The notes under the pieces are model-generated. The model was not told the DNA's origin and searched no databases. It saw only the letters and a list, made by a program, of their open reading frames with translations. DNA of 45,777 nucleotides from positions 1 through 45,777 of the IMG/VR virus record IMGVR_UViG_3300043775_003039; one strand, 5' to 3'. Position numbers and translations under genes: made by a program. Numbering within the stretch: the first letter of the stretch is position 1; each line of letters begins with the position of its first letter. The stretch comes from a virus. This document shows positions 8,659-16,169 of this stretch, in pieces.

Positions 8659-8686
8659 CCTACGGGGGGATTTCTCCCCCCGTAGG
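8659..8686 (-). other. 12-bp GAAA-loop hairpin after the capsid gene
   Basis: A perfect 12-bp stem (CCTACGGGGGGA paired with TCCCCCCGTAGG) encloses a GAAA tetraloop on the minus strand. No T tract follows, so it does not look like a standard terminator. It lies between the major capsid gene and the 191-aa gene, and could protect the capsid mRNA 3' end or the next mRNA 5' end, or slow polymerase. Confidence 0.75.
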
Positions 8687-8692
8687 TGTTGC

Positions 8693-8720
8693 ATCATATC
8701 TTTGAATTATGCGAAGTCAA
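8693..8720 (-). promoter_or_regulatory. Sigma70-like promoter overlapping the capsid gene end
   Basis: TTGACT (8715-8720), a 16-base spacer and TATGAT (8693-8698) lie on the minus strand, each one mismatch from consensus. The -35 lies inside the last codons of the capsid gene. The expected transcript start, near 8686, coincides with the base of the GAAA hairpin. Confidence 0.45.
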
Positions 8721-9684
8721 CTCGGGAGACGGCTGCAGCATTTGCAATACCGCCACCAAGCATCTCGTAGGCGTACCAGGAGAGCATTGGACCTTCACGC
8801 TTGACGAACATGGTGGTGTCCTCAAGGAAGTAAAGGCGACCAAGGAACTCAGGTGCAGCAAAGAGGAACATGCTGTTGTTGGGGACGAGGTCGTCCTTAA
8901 TGGTGGTGATCCAGTTGAGGCTGCACCACTTGGTTGCCTCGCCTGCCCAGCCATTGACCAGAATGTTCTGAGCCATGTCGCCACCGACTTCTTCACGAGT
9001 CCACTTCTCGAACTCGAGAGCAGTCTTCTGGTTGACAAGAGCGGTCTGAGGACGGAGGCGAGCGCCTGCGGTCATCATGAGCTTCTTGGCCTCAACGACG
9101 TTCTCACGAGTGAGACCGCCGGAGAGAGTCTTCCATAGCGTGATGTTGGTGCCGTTTGGACCGTAGGGAACTAGCTCGTTTGCGGTCATGAGGTCGTTGG
9201 AGAGCAGCGAATTGATCGTCTGGATGAACTTGCCGTCTTCCTCTGCCTGGAGATCCTTGAGCGCATTGTCGCTAATGACCTGACGGATGTCGAGATCATA
9301 GTCGTGAAGCTCCGCAACGTCCTTGTTGAACATTGGAGTTGCAATGCGGCTGAAGGTAACGAGCCAACGCTTACCGTAGATGTAGGTTCCGCTGGGGAAC
9401 TCACCGAAGGGAATCGACATCGCTCCAGGTGAATCTGGCTCGAGTTCGACGACCTTGGACGGCTTATCGGTGGAGACCTGCTTGGTGAGGTCGTCGCCGG
9501 TAATGGTCTGAGCGGGGAGAATCTTGCGGAGGAAACCCTCTTCACGAAGCTTCATGCGGATGTAATCCGACGTAGCGCGTGCAACTTTGATAGTTGACTC
9601 TGGGTTAAACTCCATCTGGTCGATGTGCTGACGAACTACTTGGTTCGCCCGCTTTTCCATATCTGAAAGATGTTCTAGTGCCAT
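8707..9684 (-). CDS. Major capsid protein, HK97-like, 325 aa
   Basis: This is the best candidate for the main shell protein. Size and order fit an HK97-fold capsid protein: a helical charged N arm (residues 1-50, MEKRANQVVRQHID), an E-loop-like region with GEFPSGTYIYGKRW around 95-110, a long spine helix region around 120-165, a P-domain section (RLRPQTALVNQKTALEFEKW, about 205-225), and a C-terminal A-domain section ending VSRVDFA. The ribosome site AGGAG is nine bases from the ATG. It follows protease, scaffold-like and decoration-like genes, the usual order in head modules. No cleavage site can be fixed from sequence. The N-terminal EKRA resembles a Lys-x-Ala motif found in neighbouring proteins. 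Confidence 0.8.
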   Translation of the reverse strand: MALEHLSDMEKRANQVVRQHIDQMEFNPESTIKVARATSDYIRMKLREEGFLRKILPAQTITGDDLTKQVSTDKPSKVVELEPDSPGAMSIPFGEFPSGTYIYGKRWLVTFSRIATPMFNKDVAELHDYDLDIRQVISDNALKDLQAEEDGKFIQTINSLLSNDLMTANELVPYGPNGTNITLWKTLSGGLTRENVVEAKKLMMTAGARLRPQTALVNQKTALEFEKWTREEVGGDMAQNILVNGWAGEATKWCSLNWITTIKDDLVPNNSMFLFAAPEFLGRLYFLEDTTMFVKREGPMLSWYAYEMLGGGIANAAAVSRVDFA

Positions 9685-9703
9685 CTGTATTTACTCCTGG
9701 GTA

Positions 9704-9721
9704 GGTTTAGGTTTAGGTTTA
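9704..9721 (-). repeat. Three GGTTTA hexamers in the capsid gene leader
   Basis: Three perfect copies of GGTTTA on the plus strand (TAAACC on the coding strand) precede the capsid ribosome site. They lie within a 44-bp non-coding gap. The purpose is unknown; it may simply keep the leader unstructured. Confidence 0.7.
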
Positions 9722-9728
9722 ATTTGAA

Positions 9729-10304
9729 TTAGATTGCTGGCCACCAGTTGACGTAGAAATAAACCATATTTACGCCGTACTGGTTCTTGGCTACGCCTGA
9801 AGTAGCAATACCAATGACCTGGTTGGTGTTTTGAGTGGCATTTATGGCGTAGCCGTATGCACTTGGAGTACCGGTGCTAGCAAAAGTAGCAATCTTGCCT
9901 GCTGCGGAAGTGCTAGCCATAAGTAGTTGACCTGCGGTGGGAGCACCGTCGTACTCAGTGGTACCGAGCTCGTATGCGCCGGTACCAACGAGGCAGCTAA
10001 CGCCGACTTCGCCCTGAGCGACTTGAGTAGACTTCTGAGCAGCCATGTTGCCCTGATAACGAACTGCATCGTTATCTTCGATACCGCCACGTGCAAAGAG
10101 TGGCATTGCATTACCGGTAGCTGCACCCTTTGCAAACTGGCCGCTGGTGTTAAGGTAGCCGATAGCGCCAGCAACAACACCAGTAGCGGTGGTGCCGTTA
10201 TAGCCAGCAACGGGGCAAACGCGAGAAAGTTGACGCTCATCCCACCATCCACGGACGGGATCGAGCATGTTTGTGGTCATCTGAGTTAAGTTCTTGTAAG
10301 GCAT
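9729..10304 (-). CDS. Candidate capsid decoration protein, 191 aa
   Basis: The protein begins MPYKNLTQMTTNMLDPVRGW and is rich in Gly, Ala and Thr, with beta-type segments such as GVVAGAIGYLN and QGEVGVSCLVGTGAYELG. It ends NQYGVNMVYFYVNWWPAI. The Gly/Ala/Thr-rich pattern and its place directly before the capsid gene resemble head decoration or cement proteins, which commonly sit beside the capsid gene. No membrane segment is seen. It has a GGAG ribosome site and its own promoter candidate about 30 bases upstream, so it and the capsid protein may be expressed together at high level. The assignment rests on context and composition, not on a recognised motif. Confidence 0.55.
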   Translation of the reverse strand: MPYKNLTQMTTNMLDPVRGWWDERQLSRVCPVAGYNGTTATGVVAGAIGYLNTSGQFAKGAATGNAMPLFARGGIEDNDAVRYQGNMAAQKSTQVAQGEVGVSCLVGTGAYELGTTEYDGAPTAGQLLMASTSAAGKIATFASTGTPSAYGYAINATQNTNQVIGIATSGVAKNQYGVNMVYFYVNWWPAI

Positions 10305-10315
10305 TGTTTATTCTC

Positions 10316-10330
10316 CGAATCTTGGATTCG
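10316..10330 (-). other. Short hairpin before the decoration-like gene
   Basis: A 6-bp stem (CGAATC with GATTCG) and a 3-base loop lie just upstream of the GGAG ribosome site of the decoration-like gene. It could affect translation, but it is short. Confidence 0.3.
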
Positions 10331-10333
10331 TAT

Positions 10334-10362
10334 AGTGTAGAACAGAAGTTCTTTCTTTTCAA
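10334..10362 (-). promoter_or_regulatory. Promoter candidate before the decoration/capsid genes
   Basis: The minus strand has TTGAAA (10357-10362), exactly 17 bases, then TACACT (10334-10339). The -35 has one mismatch and the -10 has two. It lies in the 59-bp gap after the 130-aa gene and could drive decoration and capsid gene expression. Confidence 0.45.
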
Positions 10363-10363
10363 T

Positions 10364-10756
10364 TTAGCTGAGGAGAGCCTCGCACCAGGCCGACGAGGAC
10401 TGGTTGCCAGGAACCGCAGCGGATTTTGCGGAAACAGAGGAAGGAACACCTACCGCAAGATTACGAGCCTGGCCCACTTCGGCCTGAAGGGCAGCAATCT
10501 TGTTGGTAAGAGACGCGATAGTCTTGAGAGCGCCATCATTTGTCATGATGTAGTTTGCGAACTCAGACTGACGAGCTGGATCAAGTCCAGCGTGTTTGAC
10601 AAGGTCTGCAACCCGAGCTTCGGCTTCCTTACGAGAAACCGGGCTTGGAGTTGCAGTTGGCTGGGGTGCGGAGATAGTCGAAACCATCTCAGGCACACGC
10701 TCCATGAAAGATGCGATCTTTTCTAGCGCTTTAACTGGAATTTTAATATTACTCAC
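10364..10756 (-). CDS. Small helical head-module protein, 130 aa
   Basis: The start is a GTG at 10756 whose GTGA overlaps the TGA stop of the 516-aa gene, so translation is probably coupled to it. The family is not recognised. Residues 1-25 (IPVKALEKIASFMERVPEMV) form an amphipathic helix with a Lys-x-Ala motif. Next come a Pro/Thr linker, a helical block around 42-75 (KEAEARVADLVKHAGLDPAR) and a coiled-coil-like stretch around 78-98 (IASLTNKIAALQAEVGQARN). The tail is Ser/Ala-rich. It lies between scaffold-like and decoration-like genes, so an assembly or internal-head role is likely but unproved. Confidence 0.55.
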   Translation of the reverse strand: MSNIKIPVKALEKIASFMERVPEMVSTISAPQPTATPSPVSRKEAEARVADLVKHAGLDPARQSEFANYIMTNDGALKTIASLTNKIAALQAEVGQARNLAVGVPSSVSAKSAAVPGNQSSSAWCEALLS

Positions 10757-12303
10757 GACTGAATCCCTTTATAGATTGAGTTAAGTTCATTGCGAAGACG
10801 GCTGGCGGAACGCAGAGTCTGGAACTTTGCGCCTGCGCGCTTTACAGCACCGTCACAAGTCTGAAGGAAAGAAACCTGAGCTGCGGAGAGCTTGGTAGGA
10901 TCTACCTTACCTGCAGCAATCAGAGCAGAAGCCTTGGCGTAGGAGCGAACATCGGACTCCTTCATGCCTTCCTGTTGCATGAGTGCCATAAGAGCAGCTT
11001 CATCCTCAGGAGTCATTGGAGGCTCTTGGCCCTCAGCACCCATCATGGCAGGATCCATCATGGCGGCCATCTCGTCTGGAGCGCCACCGCCTGCTGGCAT
11101 TGCAGCCATGTCCATAAGTGCTTGCTCGGCAGCAGCCTCTTCGTCAGAAGAAATTTCCTCTTCTGATTCGGGAGACTCCTCCTCGCCTTCCTCTTCCTCT
11201 TCCATCATTTCGTCTTCTGCGAGCTTACGAAAGGTGCGGCCCTTGCGGGAAGAGCCCTCCTTCTCTGCTTTAATCTCGGCTTCGAGTGCAGCAGCAGCCT
11301 TCTTTAGCTTCTTGAGCTGAGACATCTTCTCCTCAGCGTCATCGCCTGGCTTCTTGTCTGCCCAGTCTGGAACGCCATCGCCGTCGGCATCTGGCTTCTT
11401 CTTCTCAGACTTTTCGGCAGGCTTGGCATCAGCCTGAGCGCCGGCCATAACTTCTGCAAACTTAGGAGTGCCGTCGATCTCAGCAAGAATGTCGTAAGCT
11501 GCGATCTTCTCAGCCATGCCGTGAATCTGAGCTGCGGCTGCGGCTTGCTTCTCGGCCTGAATTACTGGAAGAACGTGAGGAGCTGCAAACTTGTCCATGA
11601 CAGCGGTAACAGACTGAACAAAAGACTCAGCATCACGAGCGGCTGCAGTCTTCATGTCCTCGCGCATGGACAACATGTCACGGATGGCCATCTCGCGAAT
11701 TGCAGCCAACTTAGCTGCAGCGTCCTTGCCCTGCTCCTTGGTGAGAGGGATGTTGCCATCGTTATCAGCGTTTACTGGATAAGCAGCGGTGCCCTTAGCA
11801 TCCTTCTTGCTGTTATCTGTTGCTTCTTGGTCTACGTTACCGGTGACGTAAGAGTCCGCCTTCTGAGAAGCCTTAACGATATTGCGAAGTTCTGCAGCAA
11901 GGCTGCGAGCCTCTGCAATAAATGCATCAGCGGCGTTCTTACCCGAGGGGTGAGAAGAACCGGGATCGTTGTTGTCATTAAGGTTGTACTTACGCTCGAC
12001 CTCTGGTGCTTCACCAGATGGGCGAACCTTTACACCCTTGTTGTGTCCAGGATCCTTCTGCTGACTACCAGCTTCAAGCTTGGTGTCGCTGTCGGTTCCG
12101 AGAGGATACATTGCCTTGTTGTCAGCGGTGTTTTCTGCGTAGCGATGACCAACAACTGCAGGAGAGGTGTGGTCGTCAGCTGCAGAGTTGCTGCCGCTGG
12201 GGTGTGACGTGTTTAGAATGCTCTCGCCTGGATTCTCAGCGCGCTTCTGAGTAAGGGCGCGAAGCTGTTCGACTAAAGCGCGGTGTTCAAAGCTAGTGGC
12301 CAT
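10753..12303 (-). CDS. Candidate acidic scaffold/core protein with Ca-binding-like motif, 516 aa
   Basis: The protein is highly charged and probably disordered or helical. Residues 1-130 contain two Ser-His-Pro-Ser-Gly segments. Residues 190-290 are Ala/Lys helices. Residues about 304-320 read DADGDGVPDWADKKPGDD, close to a thrombospondin type-3 or EF-hand-like calcium loop. Residues about 360-390 are a long Glu run (EEEEEGEEESPESEEE), followed by a Met/Ala/Pro-rich part (DPAMMGAEGQ) and a basic C-terminal helix. The basic C-terminal helix, helical acidic body and position between protease and capsid genes match phage scaffold or prohead-core proteins. No catalytic motif is present. Residues 18-22 carry a QKRA motif, as in neighbouring head proteins. 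The scaffold call is by context. Confidence 0.55.
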   Translation of the reverse strand: MATSFEHRALVEQLRALTQKRAENPGESILNTSHPSGSNSAADDHTSPAVVGHRYAENTADNKAMYPLGTDSDTKLEAGSQQKDPGHNKGVKVRPSGEAPEVERKYNLNDNNDPGSSHPSGKNAADAFIAEARSLAAELRNIVKASQKADSYVTGNVDQEATDNSKKDAKGTAAYPVNADNDGNIPLTKEQGKDAAAKLAAIREMAIRDMLSMREDMKTAAARDAESFVQSVTAVMDKFAAPHVLPVIQAEKQAAAAAQIHGMAEKIAAYDILAEIDGTPKFAEVMAGAQADAKPAEKSEKKKPDADGDGVPDWADKKPGDDAEEKMSQLKKLKKAAAALEAEIKAEKEGSSRKGRTFRKLAEDEMMEEEEEGEEESPESEEEISSDEEAAAEQALMDMAAMPAGGGAPDEMAAMMDPAMMGAEGQEPPMTPEDEAALMALMQQEGMKESDVRSYAKASALIAAGKVDPTKLSAAQVSFLQTCDGAVKRAGAKFQTLRSASRLRNELNSIYKGIQS

Positions 12304-12330
12304 AATGGTGTAGTTCCTTTACGTTTGTAT

Positions 12331-13686
12331 TTATTCTACAGTGTTCTGACAAAATCCGCAAAAAATCAAATCATCTAGGTCGCTAGCGGAGGCAGCGGAC
12401 TTGATGGAGTTAAGGGTCTCAAGCTGGTAACGAATATACTCTTTTGCCCAACTTGTGTCAATGTCGGAGGATAGCTTAATTGGGTTGGACTTTCCAATTT
12501 GAGTTCCGGCAATACGACCCATCAACGGAGTAGTGACGGATCTGTACGGGCTAATGCTGGAGCACAGCTCTGCAATCTTGCCGGAAATCTTCATAGTTGC
12601 AGGCTCATACAGCGAGCTTGAAACTAGGTCGTCCGCATTAAATTCTCGTAAGGCGTCTGCAACAGCAGATTTATTAAAATTAGCAGCCTGACTAGAACTC
12701 AACTTAGATCCCGTCATTAATGTGTAAAATTCTGCTGGACGCAGCATTACCCCATTATCAGACAATCCACGCATTACAGAGTCTAGGTGGGTTGGGATAT
12801 AGCTAGATAGTTTCTTGACAACGGTATCGACGTCTTCCTGATTATCTAGTACGACTGGGCGCATAACGCCGTCGATGCGCTTCTCCATCTTGGAGATTTT
12901 TTCAAGAATTTTACGCTTGTCTTCTGCTGACTTAAAGCTGCAATTAAGCGTAGCCTCTATACCTTGAATATCATTTAAAGTATAGCCTAGCTCTTCAGCT
13001 AAAGCAGCACCGCCTGCAACTCCAGTAGATGCTTTCTTTAAAGTATAAGCAACTCTATCGGCAGGACGAATAACTCTAGAGATATCGAAGAAGGTAGAGC
13101 TGGGATTATCCACTCCTACTACCTTGCCGTCATCGAGAATCTTGCCCAAAGCTTCTTTGACGTGCCAGCAGTACTCTCGGGGAGTCTTTGCCTTATTAGA
13201 GCAAATTGAGCATACGTCGTGAGCGATTTTGCAAGCCATGGAGACCGGATAGCTGCCGTTGCGCTCTAACAAAGATAGCTCTTCGGCACACTTGGAGTTG
13301 TCGAGTTCCATAAGAAGCTCGACTCTGTCCATGTCCTCGTTGTATACGGCAGCCTTTACAACGCCGTAGCTAGGATCCATAGGCGTATTCTTATGGTGCC
13401 GGAATACCTTGGCATGGCTGATAAAAGTGGGGTGATCTCGTTGAAGATTGGCTCGTTTCCAGCCATCGCCGTTTCTGTTAAATCCGAACTTCTCGGAAGC
13501 AGTCATGGCAATAGTGTGAACAGCCGTCTTGTCTCTCCCTGGAGTATAGCCCTCGATCAGGCGAGAGAACATATTTGCTCTCTTCTCCTGACCAGAGTCC
13601 AGACCCTTAGATGAGAATCTAAGGATCTCGAACGGAGCGTCGCTACCGAGGTTAAAGTGATCTGGGCTGAAAGCTTTGATAAACAT
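12331..13686 (-). CDS. Prohead protease with cysteine-rich insert, 451 aa
   Basis: This is very likely the head-maturation serine protease that trims scaffold and capsid proteins inside the prohead. Residues 91-110 (HAKVFRHHKNTPMDPSYGVV) match the His-containing block of phage prohead proteases, with H97/H98 as candidate catalytic histidine. RVELLMELD follows at 121-129. PVSMACKI (147-154) matches the block with the nucleophile serine, S149. Directly after it, C159, C162, C173 and H175 form a probable zinc site. FFDISRVIRPADRVAYTLKK (199-218) is a further family block. The remaining 230 residues are helical and specific to this group. It is followed by the scaffold-like and capsid genes, the canonical order. 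Assignment is from recalled family pattern. Confidence 0.75.
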   Translation of the reverse strand: MFIKAFSPDHFNLGSDAPFEILRFSSKGLDSGQEKRANMFSRLIEGYTPGRDKTAVHTIAMTASEKFGFNRNGDGWKRANLQRDHPTFISHAKVFRHHKNTPMDPSYGVVKAAVYNEDMDRVELLMELDNSKCAEELSLLERNGSYPVSMACKIAHDVCSICSNKAKTPREYCWHVKEALGKILDDGKVVGVDNPSSTFFDISRVIRPADRVAYTLKKASTGVAGGAALAEELGYTLNDIQGIEATLNCSFKSAEDKRKILEKISKMEKRIDGVMRPVVLDNQEDVDTVVKKLSSYIPTHLDSVMRGLSDNGVMLRPAEFYTLMTGSKLSSSQAANFNKSAVADALREFNADDLVSSSLYEPATMKISGKIAELCSSISPYRSVTTPLMGRIAGTQIGKSNPIKLSSDIDTSWAKEYIRYQLETLNSIKSAASASDLDDLIFCGFCQNTVE

Positions 13687-13695
13687 TGGAGTTAC

Positions 13696-14874
13696 TTATT
13701 GAACGGGTACGTCTCGGCCAACAACATTTTCATATATCGTTGGCGTATCGGAGAAGAATCCTGGCTCAGCTCCTAATACAGCCGGATTGTAGCCAACTCT
13801 AGGTACTAATCCAGAGAGTGGACCGCCGGTAGGATCTTCTGGAGCGTTAAATCCGTAATTATATAAGTTGAACAGCTGCGGAATAGTCATACCTGCAAGA
13901 GCTGCATACATTGGAGCTCTACCGAAGCCTGAACCTTTAGGCCCTGTAGGCATTCCTCCAAAAAGGGTTGGGGCTACTGCGGCTCTTACGCCTGCAGCAG
14001 TAGGGATTCTAGATCCAGGTCGAAGCAAAGGAGTTTGCGGGTTAAATCTAGCAGTAGTAGTTACAGGCGCACCTTTTCCTTTTCCTGATCCTGATCCTGG
14101 CCGGGTGGCGGTTATATCAACAGGAGGTGTGCTGCTACCTCTTATTAAGAGGTTTGCAGCACTTGGACTTACACCGGGACCAACCATACCTTGAGACGCC
14201 ATAGCAGCACGTAATGCCGTAGGATTTGGAGTATCTACTGAAACTGGTTGACCTGCACCTGAAACTGGACGCATTGCAACTGCGCTAAGAGGAGCCTCAA
14301 CGCCCTCTAATTTATTAACAGCTCCAGTACGGACTCCTAAAGATCTACTAAGTTGTAAATCTGCTGCCGCTGGAGTCATGTACATTGGAGCTCTAGGGGC
14401 ATTTGGAAAGTAGCTTCTTGGATCAAGTAAAGCTCTATTTAAAAAGCCCTTAGTTGCCCCATAAGCTCCAGCACCAGAAAGTAAAGTAGCCCCAGTACCA
14501 AAGCCGCTTTGATCGGCTCCTACAAAAGGAACGTCTAAAAACGGAGAATAGAATCCTGCGCTCGTAGGATCTAAAAAGGCCCCCGCACCATAGCTTTGCT
14601 GAGTCTCAATTGGCCGAGCTAGAAGCTCAGGAGCTCCGCTCATGGTTCCAGTGGGTCCACTCTGCACCTGAAATGGAGTTCCAGCATCTGAGAGTAGTCC
14701 TCCGCCAGAAGGAGTTGCTCTACCCAAATATGCCGGAGCATTCTGAGCGCCTCTTACAGCGGAGGTAATATCTTCTGAGCCAAGAGGAGCGAGCTGTTGA
14801 CTCGTAAAAGTAGGATCTTCTGCTCGCTTGGTATAGGCCTGGGCAAACTTAGCTGTAAGCTGATCTACGTTCAT
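13696..14874 (-). CDS. Pro/Gly-rich virion-module protein, 392 aa
   Basis: I do not recognise this protein. Residues 1-25 (MNVDQLTAKFAQAYTKRAED) form a helix with a Lys-Arg-Ala motif like those in adjacent proteins. Most of the rest is low-complexity, rich in Gly, Pro, Ala, Ser and Thr, with repeated segments such as GRATPSGGG, TRPGSGSGKGKGAPV and ARFNPQTPLLRPGSRIP, and is probably disordered. A hydrophobic stretch near 330-345 (APMYAALAGMTIPQLFNLYN) and YGFNAPEDPTGGPL follow. The start overlaps the previous stop by one base (TAATG). It may be an internal head protein. No enzyme motif is visible. Confidence 0.5.
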   Translation of the reverse strand: MNVDQLTAKFAQAYTKRAEDPTFTSQQLAPLGSEDITSAVRGAQNAPAYLGRATPSGGGLLSDAGTPFQVQSGPTGTMSGAPELLARPIETQQSYGAGAFLDPTSAGFYSPFLDVPFVGADQSGFGTGATLLSGAGAYGATKGFLNRALLDPRSYFPNAPRAPMYMTPAAADLQLSRSLGVRTGAVNKLEGVEAPLSAVAMRPVSGAGQPVSVDTPNPTALRAAMASQGMVGPGVSPSAANLLIRGSSTPPVDITATRPGSGSGKGKGAPVTTTARFNPQTPLLRPGSRIPTAAGVRAAVAPTLFGGMPTGPKGSGFGRAPMYAALAGMTIPQLFNLYNYGFNAPEDPTGGPLSGLVPRVGYNPAVLGAEPGFFSDTPTIYENVVGRDVPVQ

Positions 14875-16169
14875 TATTTGCCCTTTCCGCTATCGGTAAG
14901 TCCAGTTAGCTTGGGAACCACGGAGTATTCCTTGTGCTGCTCACGCATCTTGTCTTCCATGGCCAGCATCTGATTCAACGAGAAGTCGTCAATCTGCTCG
15001 CCAGCCTCTAGTCTACGGCGCAACATGGAACGAAGCAATGGCTCGCTACGAGTTGCGGTAGGAGCAATAGAATTAATTTCAGACAAAGCCTGTTCGATTT
15101 CCTCTGGGCGACGAGATCCAATGATGGGATCAGTCTTCATGAGTTTGTGCAGAGTTAGAGCTTTATCGATTCGAGAAGACTGATCCACGAAGTCAGGATC
15201 GGCTAGCGTATCCAGGATTCCTCTTTGAATAGACTCGCTCGGAGTGTCGATGCCAGGATTTAACTGCCCGGCGATTGTTCCTAAGTGCCCAGTCAGATCA
15301 ATCAGCGATGCTTCTTTTCTAACGGGACGCTTAATCCCACACATATCATTGAGAAGCTGAGTGCGCTCTAAATGATTTACGTAAGCATCGTGTTCCGCCT
15401 CAGCAAGCTTGGTATTGAGCAACCGAACCTGGTTGAAGCCTTTGACAATGGAGTCCAGCGAATCCAGTTCCTCATTACCTAAAGAGAAATAACCAATCTT
15501 ATCGGCAGCAAGCTTAATGCATTCTGCTCCGGTAATGCCAGTAGCCAAGCTAATGACATCCATTGCTTCCTTGCCATGACGCTCAAGCATTTCTCTTGCC
15601 CAATGCGTACGGCGATAGGCAGTTACGGAAGCAGTCTTTTCCTTGAAGTGGCTGATGCTCTTGGCAAGGCTTTCACAAGCCTGGTTGTATCTGTTTCTAT
15701 TAGTTTCAATGGCAAGCTTTTCCTGCTTGTCCAAAGAGGCAGCACTCTTGCTCAAAACATCAAACGACGGAGCTGTAGCCTGCTTTTCAACGAATAAAAA
15801 GCTATCGTCCTGGGCAGGCTCAAAATAGTTTGCAGACTCTGATAGATAAGAAAAAGAAGCCTGTGCTGCCTTCTTATTATCTACTGAAGCAGAATTTAAA
15901 ATTCTAGCAACTGCTGCCTCGCCATCTGCTAGTGGAAAAGAGTTTCCTCTTTCCTCCAATCCGGCGGACTTAAAGTAAGCCAAGTGCGCTGCACCATTGT
16001 AGGCTTCTGCTGCTCGCAGAATATAATCATTAGGGTAGTCTCCCTGCGATGCAGCTTTTACAAGAGCGTCAGTCGGATCCAGGCCATCATTGACATAGCC
16101 GGCAGTCTTATTTACCAGCTGTACCAGGCGCTCTCTGTTATCCGAAGATATATGCTTTAAGTCGTTCAT
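14874..16169 (-). CDS. Helical head-module protein rich in Lys-x-Ala motifs, 431 aa
   Basis: Almost the whole protein is predicted helix, with no recognised domain. Short hydrophobic-x-Lys-x-Ala motifs recur: LVNKTAGY, YFKSAGLE, FVEKQATA, LSKSAASL and FKEKTASV. This density is unusual. The start overlaps the preceding stop as ATGA, so it is likely translated in step with the 298-aa gene. Only a single Cys pair is seen and there is no membrane segment. It lies four genes upstream of the capsid gene and just before other proteins with the same motif. It could be an internal head protein cut at several sites by the prohead protease; that is inference. Confidence 0.5.
   Translation of the reverse strand: MNDLKHISSDNRERLVQLVNKTAGYVNDGLDPTDALVKAASQGDYPNDYILRAAEAYNGAAHLAYFKSAGLEERGNSFPLADGEAAVARILNSASVDNKKAAQASFSYLSESANYFEPAQDDSFLFVEKQATAPSFDVLSKSAASLDKQEKLAIETNRNRYNQACESLAKSISHFKEKTASVTAYRRTHWAREMLERHGKEAMDVISLATGITGAECIKLAADKIGYFSLGNEELDSLDSIVKGFNQVRLLNTKLAEAEHDAYVNHLERTQLLNDMCGIKRPVRKEASLIDLTGHLGTIAGQLNPGIDTPSESIQRGILDTLADPDFVDQSSRIDKALTLHKLMKTDPIIGSRRPEEIEQALSEINSIAPTATRSEPLLRSMLRRRLEAGEQIDDFSLNQMLAMEDKMREQHKEYSVVPKLTGLTDSGKGK

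Noticed and set aside
8686-9138. Plus-strand frame opposite the capsid gene (150 aa)
   Set aside because: It is the antisense shadow of the capsid gene, starts in the hairpin region and gives no recognisable protein.
9704-9721. Telomeric or end-of-genome repeat
   Set aside because: Three hexamers within a leader between capsid genes are far too few and not at a DNA end.
10271-12254. Long plus-strand frames (for example 10271-10726 and 11521-12207)
   Set aside because: They lie opposite supported minus-strand genes, have no ribosome site or plausible domain, and reflect codon bias of the opposite strand.
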